Assembly: GCF_019059575.1 (NCBI RefSeq)
Contig: NW_024881568.1
Coordinates: 567,501-631,500 of the forward strand
Direction: 5' to 3'
DNA: 64,000 bases
Source: Amphibalanus amphitrite
Taxonomy: Eukaryota > Arthropoda > Thecostraca > Balanomorpha > Balanidae
The translations under genes and the position numbers were made by a program. How positions within the stretch are numbered: position 1 is the first letter of the stretch; each line of letters starts with the position of its first letter. Shown here one piece after another: positions 1 to 13,213 of the stretch. Under the pieces are notes generated by a model, which was not told the DNA's origin, made no database searches, and saw only the letters and a list, made by a program, of their open reading frames with translations.

Positions 1-1949
1 GGAGCATCCATGCGATAATAATTCTACCTTCGTGCGATACCAGCGTGTGCGGTCCCGTCCCATGCCATGTTCACTTATCGTGAAAGCTACAAACTGTCAG
101 ATCCGATACATTTTTTGTGAGTTGTTCTTTGAAATTCCTGGAAGATAAATGTCTGATATTTTCTGAAGTTTACGACCGGCCAGGGAATTAACGGTCTCTT
201 ACCGATCTTTTGCTATTGAAATACCAAGTGAAATGTGTTCAAAGGCGCACAGTCTTTGGTTTCATCATACCGTTTTCTTTTTATTTATGCCACCTCTACA
301 GAAAAACGTTGACGCTCCATTTGTTGTTCAGTTAAAATGACCCGCGACCCAGTTAGATTGTTGGGTCAGTGAATTATAACCATTAAAAAGTATATGGGAG
401 TCGTCAAATTTCAATTATAATTTACGATGTGGCATGCAAGGAATTATATGTTTCGAAACTCTTCAAATTGACTCTTCACTGCGTGTCGCCCATTTAGCCA
501 TTTTATTGCCAATGGCCCCTCCTTTCGAGGACCGGCAACATTGAACAGCCCCTCATATGTTCATCTCACATTCTGCAGCGTAGAGCTAGCACTGACCTGC
601 GAGCGTGCTCTCCCAAATAAAGCCAGGTGACAGGCCCTTTCACCGGGATATTCCCCATCAAACACCTGACTGTCAGAGTGGGGACGGTAGCGACCCAGAT
701 CCCCTGCCGCTCGATCTGTCTCCCGTAACAGCACCCATGCCGCTGCCGCGCCCTGTCCCGGCTCCCCATACACCACACCCTCCCGGTCCCTCCTCCTCCC
801 CGCCAGCTGAGCGATCGGCCGTTTGATCCACAACAAAAGCACGCCACCAATGTTCCGCTCTTTAGGTCGCCGACGTCGCATCCATCAGACGCGCCGCTTC
901 TGTCGTCCGGTGGCCGCACCGTGCGCCGCGCCTGCCAACATTCCCCGAGCGCCCCGCGCGGCCCGCGGAACTCCCTCCGTCAAAACTGAAACGGTCCGGA
1001 GCTTACCGCCGTGACGGGGATGGGAAAGGTGACAGTTACGGTTACGGATACGGTGAATACAGTGACACTCGCGGATCCAAGGGTCAGGGACATATGCTTT
1101 TCCACAACATACGAAAGTTGATTGAAAAAAAAAATCCTTCAAAGAAAAGATAATCTTCTGTTATTCGATTTCTTTGTAATACAACTGGAGCGAATGCTGA
1201 TGCGAGAGGTGAAAAGTTCAAAGAACTTTAGAGACACTTAATGGTGAATATGCCTGCCTCGCAACGTCAGATATCGCTTTGGTAGCCACACCAATGGCGG
1301 CGGCGGCGGCGGTATAGCGTCGACTCTGACGGAGCTCGTCGCCCGCTCTCCATCCATCCGTCTCCGTCTCGGCGGGCCGTCGGCGTGTGTCAAACGGCTC
1401 CGGTTGAAAGGTCGCCCGTCCATCGATCACGCGGCCGAGAGCTGGCGTCGGCACCGAGCGGTCATTGCCGCCACGCCGGGCTTTCCGGGAGGGACGGTCG
1501 AGCGATCGCAGGGGAGTGGTGTGCTCAGCTCAGCTTAGTGTGTGCGTGTGTCCAAGAGAGGCGACGGGTGCTTAGTAAGCAGCGTTGGTGACTGCTCAGT
1601 AGTGGCGGCTGAGTTCACGATACTATAGAGACGGCAGTCACGCGGACAATGTGAGCAGCGGTGGTGACTGTCCCGAGGAGAAGGGATACAGATGGCTATG
1701 GGGCTTTCAGCCGGCTCAAACACGCCGACTCCGTGACGGGACCGTGCCACCGTGTGTCTCCAGTCGATACGAGTACCTCATTATGCATGCGTGGGGCGCG
1801 TGTCGACCTTCCCTGGCCCCCGGATACGGTATACGGTCCGTTGTATGACGTGTGTTAAACGGAGCTGCGGCCTGCATGGGTAATCGATGCTCCGCTGCAG
1901 TGAACACTGCACGGTGCACAATGCACAGTGCACATGGTCGGCGCTCCGC
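1..1949. other. Unique DNA, no supported gene
   Basis: The first 560 bases are AT-rich and show nothing recognisable. From about 560 to 1900 the sequence is GC- and CpG-rich with many short overlapping open frames on both strands; none has a recognisable domain, so I do not call a gene. A short GGC trinucleotide run lies at about 1293-1312. The region could hold untranslated exons or regulatory DNA, but nothing in the sequence decides this. Confidence 0.5.
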
Positions 1950-2205
1950 CATGTCTCTCTGTCGTCTCTGAGCTGTCTCTGCGCTGTATCACTTGTCTCG
2001 AGTCGTCTCAGCTTGTCTCAGTGATGTCTCCTCGCTGTCTCCGCACCGTCTGCACGCTATCCCAGCGCTGTCTGCACTTCGTCTCGGCATTGGCTCGGAG
2101 CTGTCGATCTGCGTTGTCTCTGCGCTCTGGTAGCTGTCTCAGCGCAGTCTTCGCGTTGTCTCCGCACCGTCCGGACATTGTCCCAGCTGTGGCCGTTCCC
2201 TCAGC
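1950..2205. repeat. Degenerate GTCTC minisatellite
   Basis: A roughly 250-bp tract in which variants of TGTCTCNGCGCTG recur every 13-17 bases, with spacing too irregular for a clean period. The open frames crossing it are artefacts of the repeat. It looks like an old, decayed minisatellite. Confidence 0.6.
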
Positions 2206-3523
2206 CCGCTGCCACTGAGCCGCGCGCTGCGAGGGGCACCTGTGATGCGCGAACGCTCGCTGACACGCGGTTGTCGTGGCGACTAGTGGAGCGCGGCGGA
2301 CCATGGCCGCGGCCGAATATCCGGCATAACTCGCCGTCCGATCCGACCGAGGAGATGCCTGCATGCTCCCCACAATATACGGCCAACAGGGCACGGTATG
2401 AGACTGTCAGTCCTTCTGTCTGAGACTGAGCTAGTGGAAAGTGGATAACGCATTGCTTGAGTGCGAATAAAGAAGGCAGATAAGAATCGAGGTAATTCCC
2501 TGGACCATACAAGAAGGCTTGATATTGCAGAGTCACCATTGCTGTGGAAAAGGTGCATATGAATCTTAGTCCCAATCATTATGTCAGAAATCAACGCGGA
2601 AATGTCTCGCTGAGACATTCCGACATCTCTAATGCCGACTTAATCCTGAAAGTTCGCATGGCCATAAATCTCCTCACTTAGCCATCTTCTCGGAGCAAAT
2701 AAGCTGGACCCTACAGCGCTGCTAAGTTTCCGATGTAAGGGCGCCGAGTGATGAGCATTAGCGGCGCTGATCGCCGCCATTAGCATCCGGAGTCGGTCCG
2801 ACATCCAATTAATGGCCGTTGCTTTTCCCAATTACCAGCCAGCCGTGGCTCCATTAGAGCTATCTGCTGTTGATGACCGGGACTTGACTCTGCCGGACCT
2901 CGGCAGATGCGCGCCCCAAGGCGCCATAAAAGGCCAATTTACGGAGCGCAGCGAATTCAAATTCAACAGGCTCAGGTTCGCCAATCGGTAAAATTGAATT
3001 TGAAAATGTTAATTAATAAGCTAAGCAAGTCATCGACGTTTTGGCATCATTTTGTCAGTCCGTTGGCGTGCTTCTATTTTCTTTTGTTTTGCACTATACC
3101 GACAATGTTTGTTAAGTTTGATTTTTATTGTCAACGCCTTTCTGCAACCGGCAGAAAAAAAATGTTCAACGGACACGAGAAGCATCAATAGTTTACTCGG
3201 CCTCAGCCGCTCTTTGCCCTTAAGTTTTAGAGCATTAAACATAAGCCATCTTATTCCGTGCATCCCTGTTCCCTATATCTCTTTGTGAGGTATTGTTTAC
3301 CCTTGGGGGTATATGGGGTCAAGGCCTCCAAGGCCTTAAGGGGAACGAGGCGACCCTTTAAGTTTTTTTTTTACGAAGTTTCAAGAAGGCGTGAACTGAT
3401 CCAGCTGAAATTAAGCATTTATGCACTGAACAAAACACAGGGCATCTTTGCTTCTAATTTGGGTGGGATAATACACTGAGTTAATAGCATCATATATCTG
3501 TGTTCTGCGGTACTTTAACTTAT
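2206..3523. other. Unique DNA, nothing recognised
   Basis: Mixed-composition DNA with no recognisable coding sequence, RNA gene or repeat on either strand. The short open frames here have no family resemblance. Confidence 0.4.
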
Positions 3524-3698
3524 TCTGTGACAGACATGGGCATGTATCCCAGACGACCAAACACAAAAAAAAAAAAAACAAGATGACCACTATGTTCGCT
3601 AGATAAGTGGTCTTTACGCGTGGAATTATTGCGGAAAACATGGCTAATATGTATATGCCTCACAATGAACCAACTATTTTGCATTCCCTCAGAGTTAA

Positions 3699-4865
3699 CC
3701 CGCGCCCCGTAGGGCTACCGGCGGACCCTACCACCCGTAGGGGGGGGGGGGCGTTTCGGCCCCCCCCCCTAAGATCTCGGAAAGTTACCGGCCGATTTTC
3801 AAAATTCAAACGGCGTTCGATAGCCCCACCCGGGAACTACCTTGTGACCAAATTTCATTGACCTAGGTCAAACCGATGACGTCACAGGTCAGGTCAAAGG
3901 TCAGATTTTCACCGTTCACAGGCAATTCAAGAAATGTGCTGTGAAAGCGAGTAAATTGGTAATTTATTGAAAACCATCGATGGTACATTGTTCGTCAAAC
4001 ATATACTTTGCTATCTGAGGTCACTGATACCAGGTCAGGTCACAGTGAGGTCAGGTCACCGGGGGTCACAATATGAATGTGTCGTGTGATACATGTTTTA
4101 TGGTCCATTTTACATGACAAATGCGATTATGTGGGTTAGGCAGCCTTTGGGGCCAGCCTAGGTCACGTTTTTGTGAAGGTCAGGTCAAGGTCAGGTCAAA
4201 TTAGGTCAAATTTCAAAGTTGATATTTTTGCATAAAATGGGTATCGATTCGATGCAGCTCGTCACGGGGAGTCTAATGGTGGTCTTCGTTTTGCTCTACG
4301 AGTTCTAGAATTGCCAAAAATTGAGTTTGAAAATTTGACGTCATCATTTTTGAACAGTTTTTTCGCTATAACTTGGCCAAAAAACGAGGTATCGATCTGA
4401 AATTTGGTATGTAGATAGAAAACGGTAGGCACTATCACATATATTCCGGTTTTTTCGAAACTCAAAAAACTTTTTGGATTTTTTGGCGAATATATAAAAA
4501 AAATGCTTTTTTGATTTTTGGGGGTCAAAACTCAAAAATTTCAAAAATTCGAGATAGCAGTTTTGTAGCCCTGTCAATTCTACACCTTTTATGTCTTGAT
4601 CATTTTTCTGTATCTTCAAAGCTGTAGTCCTGACAGGTCTTCTCGCGAAGGTCTTTTTTCGGTCGAAAATGACAGAACATGACGTCACTCTGACGTCATT
4701 TGTGGCCAACCTATCATAGCCTCTGGAAAAATTTTTGGTCACAATGTGTAAAATTGATGCCCGGAGGGGTCCTAAAAGTTTGGTGGCGATATCTCCAGCC
4801 GTTTAGGAGATATCGACCGAAAAGGACAGGGGGGCCGTTTCGGCCCCCCCCCTACGGGGCGCGGG
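3699..4865 (+). mobile_element. TTAA element E1 (piggyBac/Kolobok-like MITE)
   Basis: Flanked by TTAA on both sides (3695-3698 and 4866-4869) with matching inverted ends CCCGCGCCCCGTAGGG. The left end is the 'long' end: CCCGTAGGG occurs twice around a spacer that can pair with it. The right end has one copy. Each end continues into a G-run, short loop and C-run that can form a hairpin. The interior has about 15 AGGTCA hexamers and several TGACGTCA sites but no transposase. The TTAA target and CCC start fit piggyBac or Kolobok; the driving enzyme is not in the window. Confidence 0.8.
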
Positions 4866-4871
4866 TTAACA

Positions 4872-5032
4872 GTTTTGAGTATAACCCTCAAGATCCATCT
4901 CGGATCCATGATTCCTGATCATGGATCCTCAGGGTTTACAGTTTTGAGAAAATCCCTCAAGATCCATCTCGGATCCATGATCAGGAATCATGGATCCGAG
5001 ACGGATCTTGAGGGATTTACTCAAAACTGTTA
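4872..5032. repeat. Large palindrome inside foldback element
   Basis: About 92 bp (4939-5031) read almost identically on both strands around the centre TGATCAGGAATCA, with arms containing CTCAAGATCC and GGATCCATGAT. A partial third arm precedes it at 4872-4930. The structure would extrude as a long hairpin and fits the core of a foldback transposon. Confidence 0.75.
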
Positions 5033-5189
5033 GGTAACTCTGAAGGAATGCAAAATAGTTGGTTCATTGAGAGGCTTCTATTAGCCATGTTTTCCACCAT
5101 AACTTCATGCTTTCAATCTAATGGCCATCTCGATTTCCGTGATTGGTTGCCTGGGATCCGTGCCCATGTCTGTTCTGTGACCTTGTGAG

Positions 5190-5986
5190 GTTCTCTTCGA
5201 TCTCACAAATGCATTTTTATCCAGCGCCGCGGCATTCTCGGATCTTTAAAGCTGGTTTGGAATAAAACTTTTGTAATAAAACTTTCTTGGTGTTCCTTTT
5301 ATGCCAGTAAACAGCAATGTGTCGATTTCGAGCGCTGCGGCCAAATGTCCCTTCCCACTTCTTGCACCCCGATACGCTAGTGAATCTGCCTTCCGCTGAC
5401 AGGCTACTCTCCTCTGTGCCTGCCACCTGCTGGTCAGAGCCAGCACCATAGTCTCACCATCTCGCCGTCAGATGACGCGCCGATCGGCAGCCCCGACGAT
5501 CGCACGGGCAACTCATTTGGGACGTGACCGCCGCGGAATGACAGTGTCGATATGCGCTCGCCCATGAGCCGATCCCGGGATGGGCGCCGCTCCGCCCCCA
5601 ATATGACCGGCCGATATTGGACCGAACCGCCCTAATGGCCCGCTCGGCGATCCCGAGACGGAGCCGACGCCGGGAGTGTCTGCCGTTACGCGATGCGGAA
5701 AACTCAATTGCATCTATTCAGAGCGGCCGGGCCGGGAGGATAGGACAGAGCGGGCGGACCAGCGGGTAACGCTGGCACCACAGGCGCGGTATAGGGAAGG
5801 CGTTCGTCTGCTGGGTGGTCAGTGCAGTCGGGAGAGGGCGGTCCACTGTCTGCAGTCGTCTGTTCGGAGCCTAAAACTATTGGTCAACTTTACAAGCACC
5901 AAATCAAATTATATGCTCTGATAGGATTGAGTAGCATGCGAAACATTTGACTTAAACATTTCTTCACGTCACTTATTCATAAATTC
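5190..5986. other. Unique DNA, CpG-rich in part
   Basis: No recognisable gene or repeat. From about 5400 to 5870 the sequence is CpG-rich and resembles the other unique GC-rich tracts of the window. It ends at the left terminus of the hAT-like MITE. Confidence 0.4.
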
Positions 5987-6049
5987 TAGAGATGTCAATC
6001 GGATACCAACTTTATGGTAGACCGATATCAAACCGATACCAACTTGGTA

Positions 6050-8223
6050 GGGTAGGGTGGGGCAAAGCGCCCACCCTAACTTTCCAGCTTCAGTATCTCT
6101 TTATCTTGCAAATTTAAAGGACAACCAGGTAGGTGATCCGGTAGCTCATTACCTATGCTTTCTTCGAAAAACACATCAGAAACATGTGGGATGTATAGTA
6201 TTTTAGATATGCCGTCCGATTTGAGAGGACTACAAATCGGGCGTTTTGCCCCACCCGTGGGGCACAACGCCCATGTGAGTGGGGCATAACGCCCAGTCCT
6301 GAAAGTTTCATCACACTTTTGATACTCTGATAAAATAATGTAGCATTCATCCATTCCTCATTTCGTCAGATTTCAACTCGACAGACTACACCAGTAAAAA
6401 ACATCTTAAACACTGCTGTCGCCACCCCACTCCTTATTCAGTGCAACGCCTGTCACTGCCTTGGGGAGCGGAGATCAGTTCTTGCGAATAAATCGTTCCA
6501 GACGATACTAACCACAAAATTGCATATTTAATCAGAATCCTGAGCATTATAAACGTATCCCGCCACTCATTTTGAGCCCAAAATGCTCGCAGTTGCCCGC
6601 ACCGTATAACTCCCATTGGCCCATGATGGGCGCTTTGCCCCACGCCAAAGTGGGCGTATTACCCCAACAACACATTCAAAATAAAGTCCACCAAAATCAG
6701 GCCTGTCGCGATTGTGTTGCAAACAGATAAATGTTCAAAACGTAGCTTAAATCTATAGGTTCGACATACCGAAATTTCATTGCCTTCTTTAACCCGCGCG
6801 GGGCTGGGGTCTCCAGCCGAACGCGCGGGGCTGGGGGGGGGTAAATTTTACCCCCCCTGTTATCTCCCGAACTAATGGTCCGATTTGGAAAATTCAAACG
6901 CCAATCGAAAGCTCTCATCACGAACTACTAAAAACATGTACTTAATTTAAAGTTTGAGGTCAAGGTCAAGGTCAGGTCAAGGGTACAAATTGCAAGTTTC
7001 TACAGTATCGGCCTTGCACCGTAGTTGCCGAAGAATGGAGTCATGGACTGAGACTGATCGCCCAAAACGTGTTCTTAGGCTACCAAGACAATATTCGTTG
7101 CATACAATATCATTCAGAGGTCAAGGTCAAGGTCAGGTCAGGTCAGGTCAGGTCACCAAAAAACAAAATATAGAAAAGGGCATGTGCGACACATGTTTTA
7201 TGGGTCATTTCACTCATAGAATTCAATAGGCACACTCAATAAGTGATATGGACCACCTCTGGATGAATTTCAGGTCGAGGTCAGGTCAAGGTCAGGTCAA
7301 GTGAGGTCAAATTTTGAAGTTGGTTGTTAAGGCCTAAAAAGGTGTCTATCTGATGCAGTTTTTCACGGCGAATCGAATGGTGCTATTTTTGTTTCCGTAC
7401 GAGGTCTAGAACTTCCAAAAAAGTCATTTTTCAAAAAATTTGTGTGTCGTGACGTCATAAAATTTTGAATAACTCCCACATTTTTGAACCGATTCTTCTA
7501 AAATTTGGTATGTAGGTGCACATAGACCACTTCTCTGACATATATTCCGGTTTTTTCGATAGACTCAAAATTTTGGATTTTATAATGATTTTCCCAAAAA
7601 AGTCAATTTTTTGAAGAAAAAAAAATTTAGGCCAAAATCCAAAATTTTCAACAAACCGAGATAGCCATTTGATAGACAAAGTAAAATTACGTATAACCTT
7701 TTTTGTTACGTCTTGATTCCTTTAAAAATGAAGATGTTAGCGGCGTTTGAACTTTTGCCGTTTTTGAGGCGAAAATGGCGAACATGACGTCACTAAAACG
7801 TCAATTTCTCAAAAATTTTCCGACGGATTTCGCTCAAATTTTCAGGGAACGTGTCAAATTGATGTAAGAAAAGGTACTGAAAGTTTGGCGGCGCTGCGCG
7901 CCGCCGTTTTTGAGATATCGCAAAAATTCGCGAGGGGGGGGGGGGTAAAATTTACCCCCCCAGCCCCGCGCGGGTTAATCTCTATCAGGTAAAGTTTTAG
8001 CAGTAAGAAAGCATGTAATTCCAAAAAAAAAAAATGTCAGAAATATACTAATCTTTATCTTACATCTAGAACACCCCACTTGTGGAACCAAAAAAAGGGA
8101 GTTCAAGCAGATTCATGAGTGTTCTTGAAAATGGCTATCAGGGATTTTTTGAAAAGTCGAGCATTTCACAAAAAATAGGGGTGGGCCTTTTACCCGCCCT
8201 GGGCGCCTTACCCCACTCTACCC
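6050..8223. mobile_element. TA-flanked TIR element with GGGTAGGGTGGGG ends
   Basis: Inserted into the hAT-like MITE at a TA dinucleotide, with TA at both edges (6048-6049, 8224-8225). The ends GGGTAGGGTGGGGCAAAGC and GGGTAGAGTGGGGTAAGGC (right end, reverse complement) are inverted, followed by GCGCCC. Subterminal DNA repeats the theme GGGGCANAACGCCC. It contains E2 and no transposase. TA duplication suggests Tc1/mariner-type mobilisation; this assignment is inference. Confidence 0.75.
6793..7974 (+). mobile_element. TTAA element E2 (piggyBac/Kolobok-like MITE)
   Basis: TTAA flanks at 6789-6792 and 7975-7978. Both ends begin CCCGCGCGGGGCTGGGG. The left long end repeats GCGCGGGGCTGGGG after a 13-base spacer that contains CCAGCC and can fold back on the motif; the right end has it once. 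G-run/AAATTT/C-run hairpins follow inside both ends. The interior resembles E1 and carries about 16 AGGTCA hexamers, including seven nearly head-to-tail around 7120-7155. No coding capacity. Confidence 0.8.
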
Positions 8224-8944
8224 TATATGGTATTTCAATCCTAATGTTTTTTGGTACCTACGTATTTTGTTGGTATTATTTAAATGCTAGCTAGCTAGCG
8301 TACATTTAAGAGGCTGTGAGTTTGGTAAAAAGTTGGTATTTCCCTGATATTTTCAAGTTACCTCGATTTTGGTACTTTCCCATGGAGTCGTTTGGTACTT
8401 GGTTTGGTATCGGTATCCAGGGCCCAATCTTACCAATGCCGTGAATAGGCAAAATGCCGTGAATGGAGCCCATTCACGGCAACGGCATATTACCAATGCC
8501 GTGGATAGCTATTCACGCCATCTCATTCACGGCATGCGGTCGATGTTTATCCACGGCATTTTGGCAGTGCTTTAACATGGGCAGTGGCACAAGCTGCCGC
8601 GAGAGCGGCAGAACAAACGCAAATAATCAGCTGTTTGCGCTGTCGGTGGCCGTTCCATTCACGCCACCTTTTAGTGCCGTGAATGGCGGGTGTTGTGAAA
8701 GGGATAGGTCGCTGGGAGGATGTTACTATGCAATATTTGACACTATTATTTTTTTAAAGTAAATAATTCTTCATATAATGCCCTTGACATCTTAGAGCGA
8801 CGATTACACGCATAGTGATTATTTCAAAAACATGTATTTTCCAGGGATAAAATCACACTCAAATCCATAAAAATAAACATGTTTATTCATTATATGGTCT
8901 TATTTTTCAAATCCATACGAGATCGTGGAGGCGATTTTAGCATC

Positions 8945-8967
8945 TGGGCCCAATCATAACAATGCCA
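8945..8967 (+). repeat. Isolated terminus of the GCCCAATC family
   Basis: TCTGG is followed by GCCCAATCATAACAATGCC, closely matching the terminus at 8417-8440. No partner in opposite orientation was found, so it is probably a truncated second copy. The TCTGG in front supports a CCWGG-like target preference. Confidence 0.45.
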
Positions 8968-9806
8968 AACCTATCTACATATATATGCTATAATATGGGT
9001 GTTTCAGTGTTCACCCCGTCCGGACGTCTCACAAACATCCGTAATGATTTCTAAGTAAATATTTAAAACAATTAAATACCGTTAACTTGTCAAACAAGTA
9101 TCAGCACTCACAATGCATATTTTACCACTTTCTGTCTGGCACAGACAGCTACGGAGCATGCTGTCTTCATGCGTCTCAATCTGACTTCTGAACTGAATGC
9201 CTTTTCTTGATATGTTATGGTTTTGAGATGTAGACGAGTTTCTTCAATATTTTGAGTAATTCCTTTTGTTATCGTGCTCGTAAAAAGCAGCAAATAAGGC
9301 TATAGCTTGAGCTGGCCGGGTGCATGTACCCAAAGTTTAAACTTTACGAGCTGCATTTCAATTGCATTATTCCAATGTCTTAAAAACAACAGCGTAGCTA
9401 TCACTAGGTCGTTACTTCAATAATTTTATCTCAAAATTGTTGCAATATCTTAACAGCAAGTAAATAGAAATGATGAGCAGCGAAACGAAGTTGAAATCTA
9501 ATACACTCGATTTTCTCAGCGCGAGAATGTCCTCGCGGAACTTTACTAGGCCAGTAATCCGCTTTTCAGGAGAATTCTTTAGGCAGGCTTTAGTTTTTCA
9601 TATTTTGCTATCACGTTTTCCACAAATAACTTATCCTTCACACGTATGTATGGCTCTAAAACAAGTAAACGCCCGACAAAACTTTAAATAGAGAGCTATA
9701 CTTGTTCACAAGCAATACGCACAATTTCCGATAGCGAAGGTGAGAAGAATTGACCAATCACGTTGCGTGTTTTCTGCTGGCGCTGAATTGTACCGTGGGC
9801 AAAATA

Positions 9807-9833
9807 AAGACATAAAGACATAAAGACATAAAT
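9807..9833 (-). repeat. 8-bp tail repeats of the CR1 LINE
   Basis: Three to four copies of ACATAAAG on the plus strand (TTTATGTC on the element strand). CR1/L2 elements end in tandem octamers of this kind, which are used in target-primed reverse transcription, so this marks the 3' end of the LINE. Confidence 0.7.
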
Positions 9834-10266
9834 TTGCAGTACAACAAAGAGCCACTGGGGCCCATACTTGGTTGCACATTTGCACAGTCTGTCAAAATGC
9901 GTGCCACCTTTCCCGCTTTTCTCCCTAACTTATGTGTGTGAAGTTGGCACAAAACAGCGACACATTGCAGGCATAAATCATACCTACACCACATTACACA
10001 ACATTTTGCCACTTCATCACTTCATCAATCATTTCGTCACAACTCTTCCCTGCCCCCCCCCCCCCGGCCACGCACTATCATCGCCAAATGTCTCACAAGT
10101 CCACTGCCATGCAAGGCATCTCCAAACAATTCGCATGTAAGCTCAACGGAACAGCATCAAACACCCGCAACAACATTCTGCACACATATTGCAACCTAAT
10201 ACCAGGCATAATTTTTGCTATGAATTCACGCACATCTTACATTGATCACATGCACACATCAGTTGG

Positions 10267-13213
10267 CTAGTCCCACCTATATCTGTATACTATGTCCCGC
10301 TCTGTAAAGTATTTGTCGAGGCTATGTTTAAATGTTTCGAGAGAGGTTGCACTTATTACGCTAGTTGGTAAACTGTTCCAATGACCTACCACTCTTCTAC
10401 TGAAAAACGACTGCCTTAACTTTGTCCTGCTACGTTTAATGGCAAGCTTATATTGATGGCCCCTGCTTCTGCCCTCCAAATTGAAATCAAACATATCCTT
10501 AAGGTATCCTGTGGCTTGGCCATTTACGAATTTAAACACCTCGATCAAGTCTCCCCTAAGCCTTCTGTATTTGAGAGAAAATAGCTTAAGCGATTTTAAT
10601 CTATCCTCATAATGCAGATCTTTCATACCATTTACCATCTTTGTCGCCCTTTTTTGCACTCTTTCCAAAAGCAAGCTATCTTTTTCATGCATTGGAGACC
10701 ATGACTGAACGCAATATTCCAAATGAGGCCTAACGTATGCACAATAAAGCGTAAGCAAAACCTCTGCACTTTTGTACGAAACATTCCTGTTTATTGCTCC
10801 AAGCATCCGAAGGGCCTTTTTTTCTGGCTGCTTGTACTTGTTCAGTTGAAGAAAGCTTCTTATTAATAATCACGCCCAAGTCCTTTTCACTGTCTATATT
10901 ACATAATGTTTGTCCCCCCATTGTGTATGAAGTGTCATAATGTTCTCTACCAATATGCATGACCTTGCACTTTTTAAAATTAAACTTCATTTGCCACTGC
11001 TCTGACCATTTTACGAGCCTATCAAGATCTGATTGGAGCTCATTATGATCCTTATCGTCCCCTATAACCCTAAATATTTTAAGATCGTCAGCAAATTTCA
11101 GCGCATCACTATTCACAACAGTTTCGATAGAGTTGACAAAAATTAAGAAAAGCAATGGTCCCAGGACGGATCCCTGTGGAACCCCACTTAGCACATTTCT
11201 CCATTTTGATTTAGTGCCATTTAGCACTACCCGCTGTTGTCGATCAGATAACCAATTCTCAATCCAGCTTAAGATTTGACCATCTATTCCATGACATTTG
11301 AGTTGTAAGCAGAGCCTTTTATGGGGGACCGTATCGAAGGCTTTACTGAAATCAAGGAAAGAGACATCTAGCTGCTTACCCTGATCAAAAGTCTCTGTCG
11401 CCTCATCAAGAAATTTCAAAAGGTTAGTGAGGCATGAGCGCCCTTTCATAAATCCGTGTTGAGATTCTTTTATAATATCATTCTCCTTCAGAAAACAAAC
11501 TATGTTATCCTTAATAATCGATTCAAGTAGTTTACATACCAAGGAGGTAAGACTGACAGGTCGGTAGTTTTCAGCACAACTTTTATCGCCTTTCTTAAAT
11601 ATTGGGACTATATTTGCTTTTTTCCAATCAGTAGGAATGTCTGCATCGTTAAGGGATCTCGTAAATATTATAGATAATGGAATTGATAACTCTTGTTTAC
11701 ATTCCTTTAATACCTTTGCATATATTTCATCAGGCCCTTCAGATTTATTTGACTTTAGTCTCTCAATATACTGTTGAACCAAGCCACAACCTATCTCGCC
11801 TAAGTTTCCAACCATTGCATCAGTAACCATCTGTGGTAGAAGTGACTCAATACCATCCGTGTCCTCAACGGTAAACACCGATTGAAACTGAGTACTTAGT
11901 AATTCTGTCATTTCGCTGTCACTAGATACTACATTGTTGTTCGACTTCAGGGGTCCAACGCCTCGTGTGATATTATTTAATTTATAAAAGCTAAAGAATT
12001 GTTTGCTGTTTCCTTGACAGTTTCTTGCCAGATCTAACTCCTTTGCTCGTTTAGATGCTCTGACCTTCTTTTTGAGCAAATTTCTACACTTCTTGTAATT
12101 TATCCTATCTGATTCAAGAAAGGCACCCTTCTTCATGGCCCTAAAAGCAGCCTTCTTACATCTTATGGCATTTCTGACCTCAGGAGTAAGCCATGGAGGG
12201 TTCAATTTCCTTCTAGATCGTTTAGTTTTCGTTGGTATACATCTCGACTGAATGTCGAACAATACCGCTTTAAAGGCATTCCATGCTTGAGAAGCACTTA
12301 AATCTAAAAGCCTCTGATGCCAATTAACCTTCGATAGCTCATTTCGCATCATTCTAAAGTTCGCCTTATTAAAGTTTGGAACATTGGCTAGGTTATCCTT
12401 GGGTTTGACCTTTGACGGAATAAGAAAGTTAACCATATTGTGGTCACTCTTGCCCAACCCTTCACCAACCTTAAGTTCTTTTACCATCTCCATGTTGTCA
12501 GAAAATACCAAATCCAAAATAGAACCCCTTCTAGTAGGCTCGCTAACAAATTGATTCATGAAGAGTTCCTCCTCTAAGAGATTTCTATACATTTTGCATG
12601 CCTTTGTGTCCCCTGTTCTTTCTTCGTATTCTTTAAGGTTAAAATCTCCCATTATAAGACAATTTGTTTTGAAGTTTCGACGAATTTCCTCACATATCAT
12701 GCCATCTACCTCCAGCTGTGGGATTTCCATAATATTACCGGGCCTATAGAAAACCCCAAGTCTTACATCGTCATTGATATCTTTCCCCAGTCTCACATCA
12801 ATCCATATTGACTCTACCTGCTTTGCCTTCAATGCATCATCCACTTTAAGAGCACTATACAGACTGTTAACGTAAATAAGGATCCCTCCCCCCTGTTTGG
12901 CTTCCCTACAGCAAGAAAACATATTGTATCCCTGCACTTCAAAATCCGTGAGTCTGTCGCCATTAAAGCTTTCACTTACCCAAGTTTCTGTAACGCAAAC
13001 AATATCTGGCGTGTTTACAGCTAGGTAACATTTAAATTCGTCAAATTTCGAGCGTATGCTCTGTGCGTTGAGCATAACACATTTGACATTGTGTCTAGCT
13101 TTAAGATTACATTGAGTACCAGCACTATCACAGAACTTCGAGTCCCTAGGGAGATGCTGAGTCATACTATCTCCTCGATTACTTACCAACTGACACTCAT
13201 GACCCCCCAACAC
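10267..13213 (-). pseudogene. CR1 LINE ORF2: endonuclease and reverse transcriptase, one frameshift
   Basis: The frame runs from about 13213 (first ATG at 13165) to 10730, then continues in another frame from 10806 to 10267. The N-terminus is an exonuclease-endonuclease-phosphatase domain (VMLNAQSIRSK, TETW, GVFYRPG, MGDFN, SDHN). The centre is a reverse transcriptase (NYRPVSLT, DFSKAFDTVPH, GVPQGSVLGP, catalytic FADD). The C-terminus has the CR1-type HLEYCVQSWSP and HWNSLP motifs. No RNase H. The break lies in a run of seven A on the coding strand (T at 10817-10823); removing one base would join AARKK to ALRMLGA, so it is either a recent slip or a sequencing error. The upstream edge overlaps ORF1 by 17 bases, implying coupled or reinitiated translation. 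It would nick target DNA and copy LINE RNA in the nucleus. Confidence 0.9.

Larger units (their letters stand above)
3524..5186. mobile_element. Foldback-type element hosting E1
   Basis: Two long imperfect inverted repeats bound this region. The segment near 3524-3560 matches the reverse complement of about 5147-5186, and 3630-3694 matches 5033-5100 closely (shared words include GGAAAACATGG and GCAAAATAGTTGGTTCATTG read in opposite directions). Between them lie the TTAA element E1 and a large internal palindrome. No coding sequence belongs to the element itself, so it is non-autonomous. Exact ends and target duplication could not be fixed by eye. Confidence 0.65.
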
